Positions 1 to 6,447 of a DNA stretch of 7,103 bases are shown here, piece by piece. The position numbers and the translations under genes were made by a program. The notes under the pieces were generated by a model. That model was not told where the DNA came from, did no database searches, and was given only the letters and a program-made list of their open reading frames with translations. The stretch comes from JBNLBT01 sp050303435. Its GTDB lineage: Bacteria > Pseudomonadota > Gammaproteobacteria > Xanthomonadales > Marinicellaceae. The stretch is from contig JBNLBT010000140.1 in assembly GCA_050303435.1 (NCBI GenBank), positions 1-7,103 of the forward strand. The letters are read 5' to 3'. The number at the start of each line of letters is the position of its first letter. The stretch's first letter is position 1.

Positions 1-974
1 CATTCAGCGCCGCACAACGCTGCCAGTTGCGCGATCACAGTGGCACTGAGGCGGCCGGCTGGTTTGCCTCCACCTGGTTGCCCCTGGCGGGCATTGGCGC
101 CTACATACCCGGCGGGCGCTTCCCCTTGATTTCCACCGCGTTGATGACGCTGGTGCCGGCCGAGCAGGCCGCTTGCCCGGTGCGCATCGCTTGTTCACCC
201 AGCGTCGACCCGGCGCTGCTGGCCGCGGCTTCACTGGCCGGGGCCACCGGGTTTGTGCGTGTCGGCGGTGCGCAGGCCATCGCGGCGATGGCGTATGGAG
301 CACTTGAGGGGCTGGCTGTGGACATGATTGTGGGGCCGGGCAACGCCTACGTGAACGCGGCCAAGGCGGCGGTGCAGGAACGCGTTAAAATCGACGCCCT
401 GGCCGGTCCCAGTGAATTGCTGGTGTGGGCCGACGGCATGCAGCACCCCGAATGGGTGGTGCTGGACGCCATGGCGCAGGCCGAGCACGACCCCAACGCG
501 GTGAGCCTGATCGTCGGCTCATCTCGGGCGGTGCTGGATGCCTGGTTGCGCTGCGCGGCCAAGGAACCGGGGGCCATGGCCCTGTGTCAATCCGGACAGA
601 TCAGGCTGCTGCAGGCCAGGGACCGTTCTGAGGCCATCGATTTCATCAACGCGCAGGCACCGGAACATCTGCTGGTGTGCGATGAAAACGCGCCACTGGA
701 CGCGCTGCACAATTACGGCTCACTGTTCATCGGAGAAAACTCGGCGGTGGCGTTCGGCGATTACTGCGCCGGCCCCAATCACACTTTGCCGACTGCCGGG
801 TGTGCGCGTTTCAGCGGGGGCTTGAGCGTGGCGCAGTGCATGAAACTGGTCACCGCGCAAAAAATCAGCGCAGCCGGTCGTCGCTTGCTGGCGCCGGTGG
901 CCAGTGCATTGGCCGCGGCCGAAGGGTTGGAAAATCACCGCCGCAGCGTCTTGATTCGCGATACAGATGATTAG
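1..974 (+). CDS. hisD: Histidinol dehydrogenase-family protein, 5'-truncated by window edge
   Basis: The reading frame is already open at the window edge (first whole codon at base 3), giving 323 residues; comparison with the 434-residue E. coli HisD suggests about 100 N-terminal residues are missing. HisD is the cytosolic Zn enzyme that oxidises L-histidinol to L-histidine with two NAD+ in the last two steps of histidine biosynthesis. Seen here: YIPGGRFPL, VGGAQAIAAMAYG, GPGNAYV and LAGPSELLV blocks; QAEH with Q159 and H162 (fragment numbering; E. coli Q259, H262); PEHL with E221/H222 (E326/H327); GDYCAGPNH with D253 (D360); and the C-terminal E307 and H312 (E414, H419). All Zn ligands and the catalytic pair are therefore present, so an active dehydrogenase is expected. 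Some segments (IPGGRFPL, NYGSLFIGE, NHTLPT) resemble HisD paralogues acting on other alcohols, and no hisC or hisB follows. Family assignment is firm; the role in histidine synthesis is less certain. Confidence 0.9.
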   Translation, partial: FSAAQRCQLRDHSGTEAAGWFASTWLPLAGIGAYIPGGRFPLISTALMTLVPAEQAACPVRIACSPSVDPALLAAASLAGATGFVRVGGAQAIAAMAYGALEGLAVDMIVGPGNAYVNAAKAAVQERVKIDALAGPSELLVWADGMQHPEWVVLDAMAQAEHDPNAVSLIVGSSRAVLDAWLRCAAKEPGAMALCQSGQIRLLQARDRSEAIDFINAQAPEHLLVCDENAPLDALHNYGSLFIGENSAVAFGDYCAGPNHTLPTAGCARFSGGLSVAQCMKLVTAQKISAAGRRLLAPVASALAAAEGLENHRRSVLIRDTDD

Positions 975-2815
975 AATTCCAGGCGCGCGCGGCACGCTTC
1001 AACCAAGGCCGGCCAGACAGACAGCGCCTGGCCCATGGGGGCAAACAGCGCCTGGATGGCTTCTCGGTGTTCGCTCAGGCGCCGGTGATCGGATTGCATC
1101 CGCGCCTGCTTGTGTTGGCAGATGCGCTGCACTTCGGCGTGCAACAGCGGCGTGTCACGGCTGAGTGTTTCTACGCGCAGCCAGTACCTCAATTCATGCG
1201 CGTGGTACTGCGCCAGCCAGTCGGCCACGCGGCGATTGGCTTGCGCCGCTTGCGCGCGCCCCAGCGATTGCATGTGCTCAGCCAGGCGCTGCAATTGTTC
1301 CTGCGGACCGCCCTCGGGTTCAATGTTGACCAGATCCTGCAGCAGCAGGCGCCAGGCCATGTGTGGATCGAAGGCCGCGCACTGCTGTGGCCCCAGCGGT
1401 TGCCAATAGCGCGGACTGTCGGGGCGGTGCGGCAGTGCCCAGCCAAAGCGATGCACCAGCGCGTCGCGATGCAGATGCTGGTGCATGGCTCCGAGGATCA
1501 GATCCTGGTTGCGGCCGCATGGCAGCGTCGGTGTCGGCAAGGAACTGGCGGCGAGGCCGCTGAGCGTGGTGTTGATGAACGGTAAATCGCGCCCGCACTG
1601 ATCCCGCAGCGGGCCTTGCCAGCTCAATTGTTCCAGGGTGTCTTGGCCGTGGTTTTGCAAAAACCGTTCGCGCGATGCAAATGCGTCGTCCTGCGCAAAG
1701 AAGGCGTCCATGCGGCGCGCGTTGTGTGCGCCCACCGGGTTGTTCAGTGTCAGTCCAATGCGTTGTGCAGTGAGCGCCGTGCGGGCATCGGCGGCGGACA
1801 GTCCATACAGCGCCTCGGGTCGTGCCAGCGCCTGTCGGACCTGCGTCGGCCAGTCGCTGTTCAAGGCATCCAGATGGACTTGCAGCGGATTGAGATCCAG
1901 TTTTTCGGTGACGTCGTTCAGTTCAGTCCAATCGGCAAACGCGCGAAAATGTGGCCGAATCGCGGCAAACACCGGGGCCGTGGCGTCCTCGCTGTGACGC
2001 GCATCGCTGCAGTGCAGGGCGTGGGGTTGCAGCACCGCGTCGTCGTCCACCATCAACAGGTGGCGTTGCGCGCACAGCAATTGAATGAAATTTTTCGCAC
2101 AGCCGCTGGTGATGCCTTCCGCGGGGTGGTGCAGTGGGTTCAACAAAAAATGCATGGCCTGGGACAATTTCGGCTGCTCACGCGCCACGGCCGTGACCCA
2201 GTCGGCGCAATCGCGGCGGTCGCGGTACAGCACGTGCACACCGGTTGCGCCTTGCCAGGCTTGCAACACGGCGCGGTTGCGGCGCAGGTTCTCGGGCGCA
2301 CGGCTGTCGTCAATGAAAATGAAGGCATCGGCCGGGCGTGGTCCCTGCAGGTGCGCGCGTGCAGAATCGAGCAAACGTTCCAGCGCCTGCGGGCGGTCGC
2401 GGCTGTGCACGGCCAGGCACCAGGGCAGCGCTTTGGGTGCCGCGGCGCTGTGCGTCGGACTGGCTGCGTGCAGTGCGCGGTCGGCCGTTAACAGGCCGGT
2501 TTGCTGCAGCTGGTGCAGGGCCGAGGCGCAGGCGTGCTGCTGCGCGGGATTCAGGGCAAAACGCGCCGCGAGTTGCTTGATGTGCCCGGACAGACGGTTG
2601 AAGGTGGTGCATTGACTGAGCAGCCCCCAGGCGCCACTGTCCAACACACAGGCCGCGCCGTTTTCAGCGTGAGACAACAGCACCTGCGCGTCATTGATTG
2701 GCTGCGCACGGATCGAGTCCACGGCCCATAAAGTCTCAGCAGTCCCTTGCGCCGAGGCGTTGTGGCCGGTGTGCACGGAGGTGTTGCGCGCGTATTCCAG
2801 AGTGAATGATTCCAT
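971..2815 (-). CDS. PqqD-like domain plus GT-A glycosyltransferase-like protein
   Basis: This 614-residue cytosolic-looking protein has no signal peptide or membrane segment. Residues about 30-112 have the pattern of a small PqqD-like winged-helix peptide-binding domain: a hydrophobic strand, VLDSGAWGLLSQC, then helices ending in LQQTGLL. Residues about 130-265 look like the start of a GT-A glycosyltransferase: PWCLAVHSRDRPQALERLL, a strand ending in FIFIDDSR, and the metal-site-like triple Asp in LLMVDDDAVLQP (D257-D259). A later GRNQDLILG (about 434-442) could carry the acidic catalytic residue found after the DXD motif in family 2-like enzymes. Residues about 480-614 are helical and charged, and unassigned. 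The ATG at 2815 is preceded by a modest GAAGAGA ribosome site. The stop overlaps the convergent hisD-like stop by 4 bp. Inference: sugar transfer to a peptide or protein recognised by the N-terminal domain. I recognise the folds only by pattern; the substrate is unknown. Confidence 0.72.
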   Translation of the reverse strand: MESFTLEYARNTSVHTGHNASAQGTAETLWAVDSIRAQPINDAQVLLSHAENGAACVLDSGAWGLLSQCTTFNRLSGHIKQLAARFALNPAQQHACASALHQLQQTGLLTADRALHAASPTHSAAAPKALPWCLAVHSRDRPQALERLLDSARAHLQGPRPADAFIFIDDSRAPENLRRNRAVLQAWQGATGVHVLYRDRRDCADWVTAVAREQPKLSQAMHFLLNPLHHPAEGITSGCAKNFIQLLCAQRHLLMVDDDAVLQPHALHCSDARHSEDATAPVFAAIRPHFRAFADWTELNDVTEKLDLNPLQVHLDALNSDWPTQVRQALARPEALYGLSAADARTALTAQRIGLTLNNPVGAHNARRMDAFFAQDDAFASRERFLQNHGQDTLEQLSWQGPLRDQCGRDLPFINTTLSGLAASSLPTPTLPCGRNQDLILGAMHQHLHRDALVHRFGWALPHRPDSPRYWQPLGPQQCAAFDPHMAWRLLLQDLVNIEPEGGPQEQLQRLAEHMQSLGRAQAAQANRRVADWLAQYHAHELRYWLRVETLSRDTPLLHAEVQRICQHKQARMQSDHRRLSEHREAIQALFAPMGQALSVWPALVEACRARLEF

Positions 2816-2850
2816 GAATGAGTCTCTTCAATGCCTTTGACGTTACACAA

Positions 2851-2864
2851 TTAAACAGTTAAAC
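2851..2864. repeat. Short tandem TTAAAC repeat in the 5' leader of the glycosyltransferase-like gene
   Basis: TTAAAC, two bases, TTAAAC: two perfect 6-bp copies with an 8-bp period, lying between the candidate -10 element and the start codon at 2815. The 8-bp spacing does not match a helical turn. It could be a small operator or simple A/T-rich leader sequence. Confidence 0.35.
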
Positions 2865-2878
2865 CCCCAATCGGCGAC

Positions 2879-2884
2879 ATTATG
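2879..2884 (-). promoter_or_regulatory. Candidate -10 element for the PqqD-like/glycosyltransferase gene
   Basis: Read on the minus strand this is CATAAT, five of six bases of the sigma-70 -10 consensus, 63 bp upstream of the ATG at 2815. No good -35 hexamer sits 16-18 bp further upstream, so the promoter is weak or activator-dependent, or this is chance in an A/T-rich spacer. Confidence 0.3.
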
Positions 2885-2942
2885 CACAAAAATTGAGCGC
2901 TATTGTTCGGGCAATTTCTGGCAAAATCAGTCCAGGCCTTTG

Positions 2943-2979
2943 CCCAATGCCGAGGCGCACCAGGCGAGGCGGCTTTGGG
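2943..2979. repeat. Imperfect inverted repeat (hairpin) between divergent genes
   Basis: The arms 2943-2952 (CCCAATGCCG) and 2970-2979 (CGGCTTTGGG) pair at nine of ten positions, with one T/T mismatch, around a 17-base loop; G-T wobbles could extend the base outward. There is no T-run after either arm, so it is not a typical intrinsic terminator. The loop and right arm contain repeated AGGCG units (2953-2957, 2962-2966, 2967-2971). It lies upstream of the candidate rarD promoter and upstream of the minus-strand gene's promoter, which fits an operator or structural element shared by the divergent genes. Function is unknown. Confidence 0.5.
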
Positions 2980-3014
2980 TGGATTTTAAGGGTGCTTTGT
3001 GACAGCTCTGCGGT

Positions 3015-3020
3015 TATACT
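3015..3020 (+). promoter_or_regulatory. Candidate -10 element for rarD
   Basis: TATACT matches five of six -10 consensus bases and sits in the context GCGGTTATACTTGCCG. It lies 71 bp upstream of the TTG start at 3092. No convincing -35 hexamer is found at 15-18 bp; the nearest TTG-type sequence (TTGTGACA at 2998) is too close. Confidence 0.4.
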
Positions 3021-3091
3021 TGCCGCGGTTGTCCGCGCGTCACTGAAAATGTGCACGGGGACGTGCAAATCAATCCACACTGGATTCTCAA

Positions 3092-3985
3092 TTGTCAAAC
3101 GATGCCCTGGATAAAACCGGTTTGCTGACCGGCATTGCCACCTTTGTGTTCTGGGGCGTGGCGCCGATCTTTTTCAAATTTCTGCAAAGCGCGCCGGCGC
3201 CGGTGATCATTGCCCATCGGGTGATCTGGGGCTTTCTGTTTTTGCTGGTGTTTTTGCTGTTGCGCGACCGTGGGCAATTTTTGCGCACGCACCGGGTGGC
3301 CCTGAAGCAGGCGGCGCTGTTGCTGCTCAGTGGTTCACTGGTGGTCGGTAACTGGCTGATCTTTGTCTGGGCGGTGACGCACGATCGCATCATGGACACT
3401 TCACTGGGCTATTTCATCAACCCGCTGGTGAATGTGTTGCTCGGCCTGCTGTTCTTTGGTGACCGCCTGAGGCCGTATCAATGGCTGGCATTGGCCCTGG
3501 CTGCATCGGCCACGGTGTATCTGGGCGTGCAGATCGGCCAGGCGCCCTGGATTGCCTTGACGCTGGCGTTCAGTTTTGGCTTTTACGGTCTGTTGCGCAA
3601 GAAGCTGGAAGTGCGGCCGATGACCGGTTTGCTGTGGGAGACGCTGTTGTTGTTGCCGGTGGCGCTGGTGTATTTGCTGCTGTATGCACCGCTGTTTGAA
3701 TTCAAGTATTCGCAGCAGGCCCTGTGGAGCCTGCTGGTGTTGTCCGGGCTGGTCACGATTTTGCCGCTGATTGGTTTCAATGTGGCGGCCAAGCGCCTGA
3801 CCCTGAGCATCATGGGATTCCTGCAATACATTGCCCCCAGCATCAGTTTTGTGCTCGCCGTTTTGCTCTATGATGAACCCTTTGATGAGGTGCGCCGGGT
3901 GGCCTTTGCCGGCATCTGGCTGGCTTTGCTGATTTTGACGCTGACGCCGGTGTGGCGCAAATCGCTGTCACGCCGGAGCCGCTGA
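3092..3985 (+). CDS. rarD: RarD-type EamA/DMT-superfamily permease
   Basis: This 297-residue inner-membrane protein has the length of E. coli RarD (about 296) and aligns with it from end to end. Shared blocks include HRVIW (42-46), GNWL.F.WAV (86-95), SLGYFINPLVN (104-114), LAFSFGFYGLLRKK (158-171) and GFLQYI.P (242-249). Ten hydrophobic segments are visible at about 11-30, 44-58, 73-95, 104-122, 129-146, 151-168, 179-200, 212-228, 239-260 and 268-286, followed by a basic cytoplasmic tail, as expected for two EamA repeats. RarD was named from a chloramphenicol-resistance association in Pseudomonas; its substrate is not firmly established, and drug/metabolite export is a family-level prediction. 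The start is TTG: an in-frame stop lies at 3044, no ATG or GTG occurs between, and translation from 3092 gives the usual N-terminal length. The ribosome site (TGGA) is weak. The gene is divergent from the glycosyltransferase-like gene and convergent with the regulator. Confidence 0.92.
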   Translation: MSNDALDKTGLLTGIATFVFWGVAPIFFKFLQSAPAPVIIAHRVIWGFLFLLVFLLLRDRGQFLRTHRVALKQAALLLLSGSLVVGNWLIFVWAVTHDRIMDTSLGYFINPLVNVLLGLLFFGDRLRPYQWLALALAASATVYLGVQIGQAPWIALTLAFSFGFYGLLRKKLEVRPMTGLLWETLLLLPVALVYLLLYAPLFEFKYSQQALWSLLVLSGLVTILPLIGFNVAAKRLTLSIMGFLQYIAPSISFVLAVLLYDEPFDEVRRVAFAGIWLALLILTLTPVWRKSLSRRSR

Positions 3986-3987
3986 AG

Positions 3988-4005
3988 GCGCGCGTCACTG
4001 CGCGC
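3988..4005. terminator. GC-only hairpin between convergent rarD and regulator genes
   Basis: GCGCGC, a six-base loop, GCGCGC: a perfect 6-bp stem covering the 9-bp gap and the last bases of the minus-strand gene. No T-tract follows on either strand, so a classical intrinsic terminator is unlikely. It could still pause polymerase from both directions. Confidence 0.25.
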
Positions 4006-6361
4006 TGCGTTGATAAGCCTCGAGTTGCAACTGATCTTGCGGGCGCCAGAAATCCCGCGCCATTTGCTTGGCCTGGTGCATCAGTGCCAGCGCCTGCACC
4101 GACTGCCCATGACTGAAATGCTGCGCCGCCTGATGGATCAGGGCCGGGTGGTGCATGTCCAGTTGCGCCATCAGTTGTTGCAACAAGGCCTGCGTTTCCA
4201 CCCGCGCCGATGCCTCCGCACTGGCCAGCAATCGCCAGCCCGGTGCTGCCGCCGCGTCCACTTGACCCAGCGCCAAATACGCGTCCCGTGCCTGCTGCAG
4301 CAAGGCACGGCCGGTGGCATGCTCGCCGTGCAGTACATGCCATTCGCCCTGAATCTGCAGCCAGTGCGCCGCCTGGTCCGGTGTGAACGCGTTCTCGTCC
4401 GCATCGCGCAATTGATCAAGCCACGGTCTGGCCGCGTCCAGCGCGGCTTGCTGCAGGTGCAGATGGCTGTGCAACAGGGCCAGTTCTACTCGCCAGTACC
4501 CGGGCAACGTGGCGTCGTCCTGTGGCCATTCGTTGCGCAGGGCATTCAGCTGCTGTTGCGCGCTGTCCAGTCGCGCATACTGACTTTCATACAGCACGGC
4601 ATCGCGGCGCGCCCTGAGTCGAATGTCGCGCAGTTCCTGGCGGTCGGTGGATTCGATCAATTCGGTCAACTGCAGCAGACCGCGCTCACGCCAACCGGCG
4701 GCCATCAATGCTTGGAATTGCACCAGTCGCGACTCAATGTACGTGTATTCATGTTGCGTTTGCAATGCTTGCATGGACAGCGCCTGCAGGCGTTGCAAGG
4801 CCGCCAATGGGCGACCCTGGATGATTTCCAGGTTGGCCAGGTTGGACTGGCAACTGAGCACACCGGCCTGGTGATCCAGTGCGGTGAATTGTGACAAGGC
4901 TTGAGTGAACAGTTCAGTGGCGCTTTGGGGTCGATTCAGCTGGGCGTTGAGTACGGCCAGATTGTGTGTCAGTTCGGCCACGCGCGAGGGCACCGGCTGA
5001 AATTCCAGCACCAGGGCCAGCTCGCGCTCAATCAACGCCAGCGTCTCTTCGTCCATGCGGTCTTGCAGTTGATGCAGAATGGTCAGTGTGGACAGGGCTT
5101 TCATCAGGTTGTGCATGTCGCCGTTGGCTTCGGCATCACCGATGGCCTGGTTGAGCAGGTTTTGAGCCGCATCGAATTCACCGTCGAGCATGCGCACATA
5201 GGCAGTGTTGCTGAGCAGGCGGATGCGTTCGCTGGTCGAAAGATTATTGACGCCGTTCAACATGTCGGTGATGCCGCGCGCCTTGTCCTGCTCGCCCAGC
5301 GCGGCATGCAATTCGGCCAAAGAAATCCAGGCCGGGTAAAAATGTTCGTCCTCGCGCACCGCCACTTGCATGAAATCCACCGCCTCAGTGAGGTGCATCT
5401 GTTGCACCGCCTGGAACGCGCGCAAAAAACTTTCCAGGGCGAATTCGCTGGTTTGCAGCCGCGCACGGTCAACCCCCGCCAATGCCTCGACGTTGAGATG
5501 ACGCAAGGTCCACAGACGCACTTTCTCCAACAGCGCTGAAAGGCTGTCGGCGGTCAGTTGGGTTTTGGCCTGCACCGCATCGGCGTCGCGCAGCGCCACA
5601 TCGGCCGTGAAACGGTCGTTGGTTTGCTTCAGGTGCAGCAGCAAGGCCCGGTCGGCGTGACCATCGCGGGTCCAGCGCACCGATTCAAGCTCCGGGTCAT
5701 CGCCACTGAACCATTGTGGCAAGGGGGCCATGGCGTGCACGCGATTGTTTTGCTGCAGTTGCCCGGCCAGCCATTTCAATCCGCCGACATTGATCCAGTC
5801 TTCGCCCGCCTGCGAAGGCATCACCGCCAGGCGCACGGCTTGGGCCACCGGTTCGGTTTGCACGTCGGTTTTGTCGTTGACCGGATCGGTGGTCGGCTGC
5901 AGCCACATCAGCAACGGGACCGCCAGCAACACCAGCAGCAGGCCCATCACCCAGGCTGTGCGACGGTTCGGCAGGCCGAACGCATCGCCGGGGTGTTGGT
6001 CCAGCGGGCGCACTGCGGGCACCCACCTGTAGCCGACGCCACGCACCGTTTCAATCACGGCATCGCCGGCGGCTTCGGGCCCCAGTGCCTGGCGCAGTCG
6101 CGTGATCTGTTTCATCAGTGCCGCGTCGGTGACGATGCGGCGTCCCCACACCTGTTCAATCAGCCGGTCTTTTTCGACCACAGCGCCTTCGGCCTGCAGC
6201 AGCGTCCAGAGAATGTCGTACAACTGCTTGCTGAGTTTGACCTCAATGGTGTCACGAAACACCCGGCGTTCTTCGGGGATGATTCGAAAATGAAGGGATT
6301 GCCTGGCGGTTGCGTCCTGATTCACGGCTTTGATGCAGGCCGCGGGGGCCTTTGACTGCAA
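3995..6361 (-). CDS. CadC-like transmembrane winged-helix regulator with TPR-rich C-terminal half
   Basis: This 788-residue protein begins with an OmpR/PhoB-type winged-helix DNA-binding domain (about 23-115: LSKQLYDILWTLLQ, LIEQVWGRRIVTDAALMKQI, then IETVRGVGYRWVP, the typical last strand and wing). A linker and one hydrophobic segment (about 136-154) follow, and then about 630 residues that should lie in the periplasm. Residues about 340-760 are helical with TPR-like spacing (for example FYPAWISLAELHAALGEQD and LTHNLAVLNAQLNRPQSATE). No receiver domain is present, so this is a one-component, membrane-anchored regulator like CadC or ToxR. The start is TTG at 6361, preceded by GGCGGGA, with an upstream in-frame stop; a GTG at codon 13 is an alternative that keeps the whole DNA-binding domain. 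It is divergent from two exported-protein genes, making them the first targets to suspect. The ligand is unknown. Confidence 0.88.
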   Translation of the reverse strand: MQSKAPAACIKAVNQDATARQSLHFRIIPEERRVFRDTIEVKLSKQLYDILWTLLQAEGAVVEKDRLIEQVWGRRIVTDAALMKQITRLRQALGPEAAGDAVIETVRGVGYRWVPAVRPLDQHPGDAFGLPNRRTAWVMGLLLVLLAVPLLMWLQPTTDPVNDKTDVQTEPVAQAVRLAVMPSQAGEDWINVGGLKWLAGQLQQNNRVHAMAPLPQWFSGDDPELESVRWTRDGHADRALLLHLKQTNDRFTADVALRDADAVQAKTQLTADSLSALLEKVRLWTLRHLNVEALAGVDRARLQTSEFALESFLRAFQAVQQMHLTEAVDFMQVAVREDEHFYPAWISLAELHAALGEQDKARGITDMLNGVNNLSTSERIRLLSNTAYVRMLDGEFDAAQNLLNQAIGDAEANGDMHNLMKALSTLTILHQLQDRMDEETLALIERELALVLEFQPVPSRVAELTHNLAVLNAQLNRPQSATELFTQALSQFTALDHQAGVLSCQSNLANLEIIQGRPLAALQRLQALSMQALQTQHEYTYIESRLVQFQALMAAGWRERGLLQLTELIESTDRQELRDIRLRARRDAVLYESQYARLDSAQQQLNALRNEWPQDDATLPGYWRVELALLHSHLHLQQAALDAARPWLDQLRDADENAFTPDQAAHWLQIQGEWHVLHGEHATGRALLQQARDAYLALGQVDAAAAPGWRLLASAEASARVETQALLQQLMAQLDMHHPALIHQAAQHFSHGQSVQALALMHQAKQMARDFWRPQDQLQLEAYQRSAQ

Positions 6362-6399
6362 AATGTCCCGCCATTGTCTGGCAAATGTCCAGCGAAGTC
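6353..6399. promoter_or_regulatory. Phased TGTC direct-repeat array, candidate operator for an OmpR/PhoB-family regulator
   Basis: TGAC at 6353 and TGTC at 6364, 6375 and 6386 are spaced exactly 11 bp apart, with a degenerate AGTC at 6396. The outer units are longer repeats: CTGCAAAATGTCC (6356-6368) and CTGGCAAATGTCC (6378-6390) agree at 11 of 13 positions with a 22-bp period. PhoB-family proteins bind tandem direct repeats with an 11-bp period, and the classical PHO box contains TGTCA cores, so the architecture fits either the neighbouring winged-helix regulator or a PhoB-like protein. The array covers the regulator's start codon and putative promoter and lies just upstream of the plus-strand operon. 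Confidence 0.55.
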
Positions 6400-6401
6400 A
6401 A
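6373..6401 (-). promoter_or_regulatory. Candidate sigma-70 promoter of the regulator gene
   Basis: On the minus strand, TTGACT (6401-6396, five of six -35 bases) and GACAAT (6378-6373, four of six -10 bases) are separated by exactly 17 bp. The expected transcription start is near 6366, only a few bases before the TTG at 6361. The mRNA would then be almost leaderless, or translation starts at the GTG of codon 13. The promoter is embedded in the TGTC array, so occupancy of the array should block it. Confidence 0.45.
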
Positions 6402-6412
6402 ACCACGCTGAA

Positions 6413-6418
6413 TAGACT
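6413..6418 (+). promoter_or_regulatory. Candidate -10 element for the exported-protein operon
   Basis: TAGACT matches four of six -10 bases, 11 bp after the last degenerate half-site of the TGTC array and 29 bp before the ATG at 6448. The -35 position for a 17-bp spacer (6390-6395) does not resemble the consensus. That is the layout expected when an OmpR/PhoB-type activator bound over the -35 region replaces it. Inference only. Confidence 0.35.
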
Positions 6419-6436
6419 GGCGGTACGTTTATCACC

Positions 6437-6441
6437 GGAGG
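6437..6441 (+). promoter_or_regulatory. Strong ribosome binding site of the 97-residue exported protein
   Basis: GGAGG lies six bases before the ATG at 6448. It is far stronger than the sites of the other genes in the window and fixes the start codon. Confidence 0.85.
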
Positions 6442-6447
6442 TTTTCC

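Noticed and set aside
27..29. TTG at 27 as the start of the HisD-like protein
   Set aside because: The same frame is open back to base 3 and the family needs about 100 more N-terminal residues, so the true start is outside the window.
1616..2491. Long plus-strand open frame (291 codons) opposite the glycosyltransferase-like gene
   Set aside because: It has no ribosome site, its translation has no recognisable domain, and it lies wholly antisense to a gene with recognisable motifs. GC-rich codon use readily opens the opposite frame.
2880..3114. Short open frames on both strands of the divergent spacer (72 and 73 codons)
   Set aside because: They overlap each other, the plus one runs into rarD in another frame, and neither has a ribosome site or a recognisable motif. 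A RiPP precursor was considered, but no leader/core pattern is seen.
3988..4005. GCGCGC hairpin as a proven bidirectional intrinsic terminator
   Set aside because: No U-tract follows on either strand and the stem is only 6 bp. It is kept as a low-confidence feature only.
4010..6355. Three long plus-strand open frames (4010-4894, 4901-5539, 5558-6355) antisense to the regulator
   Set aside because: They mirror the regulator's codon structure almost end to end, are Gln/His/Arg-rich and low in information, and have no start signals. They are shadows of the minus-strand gene.
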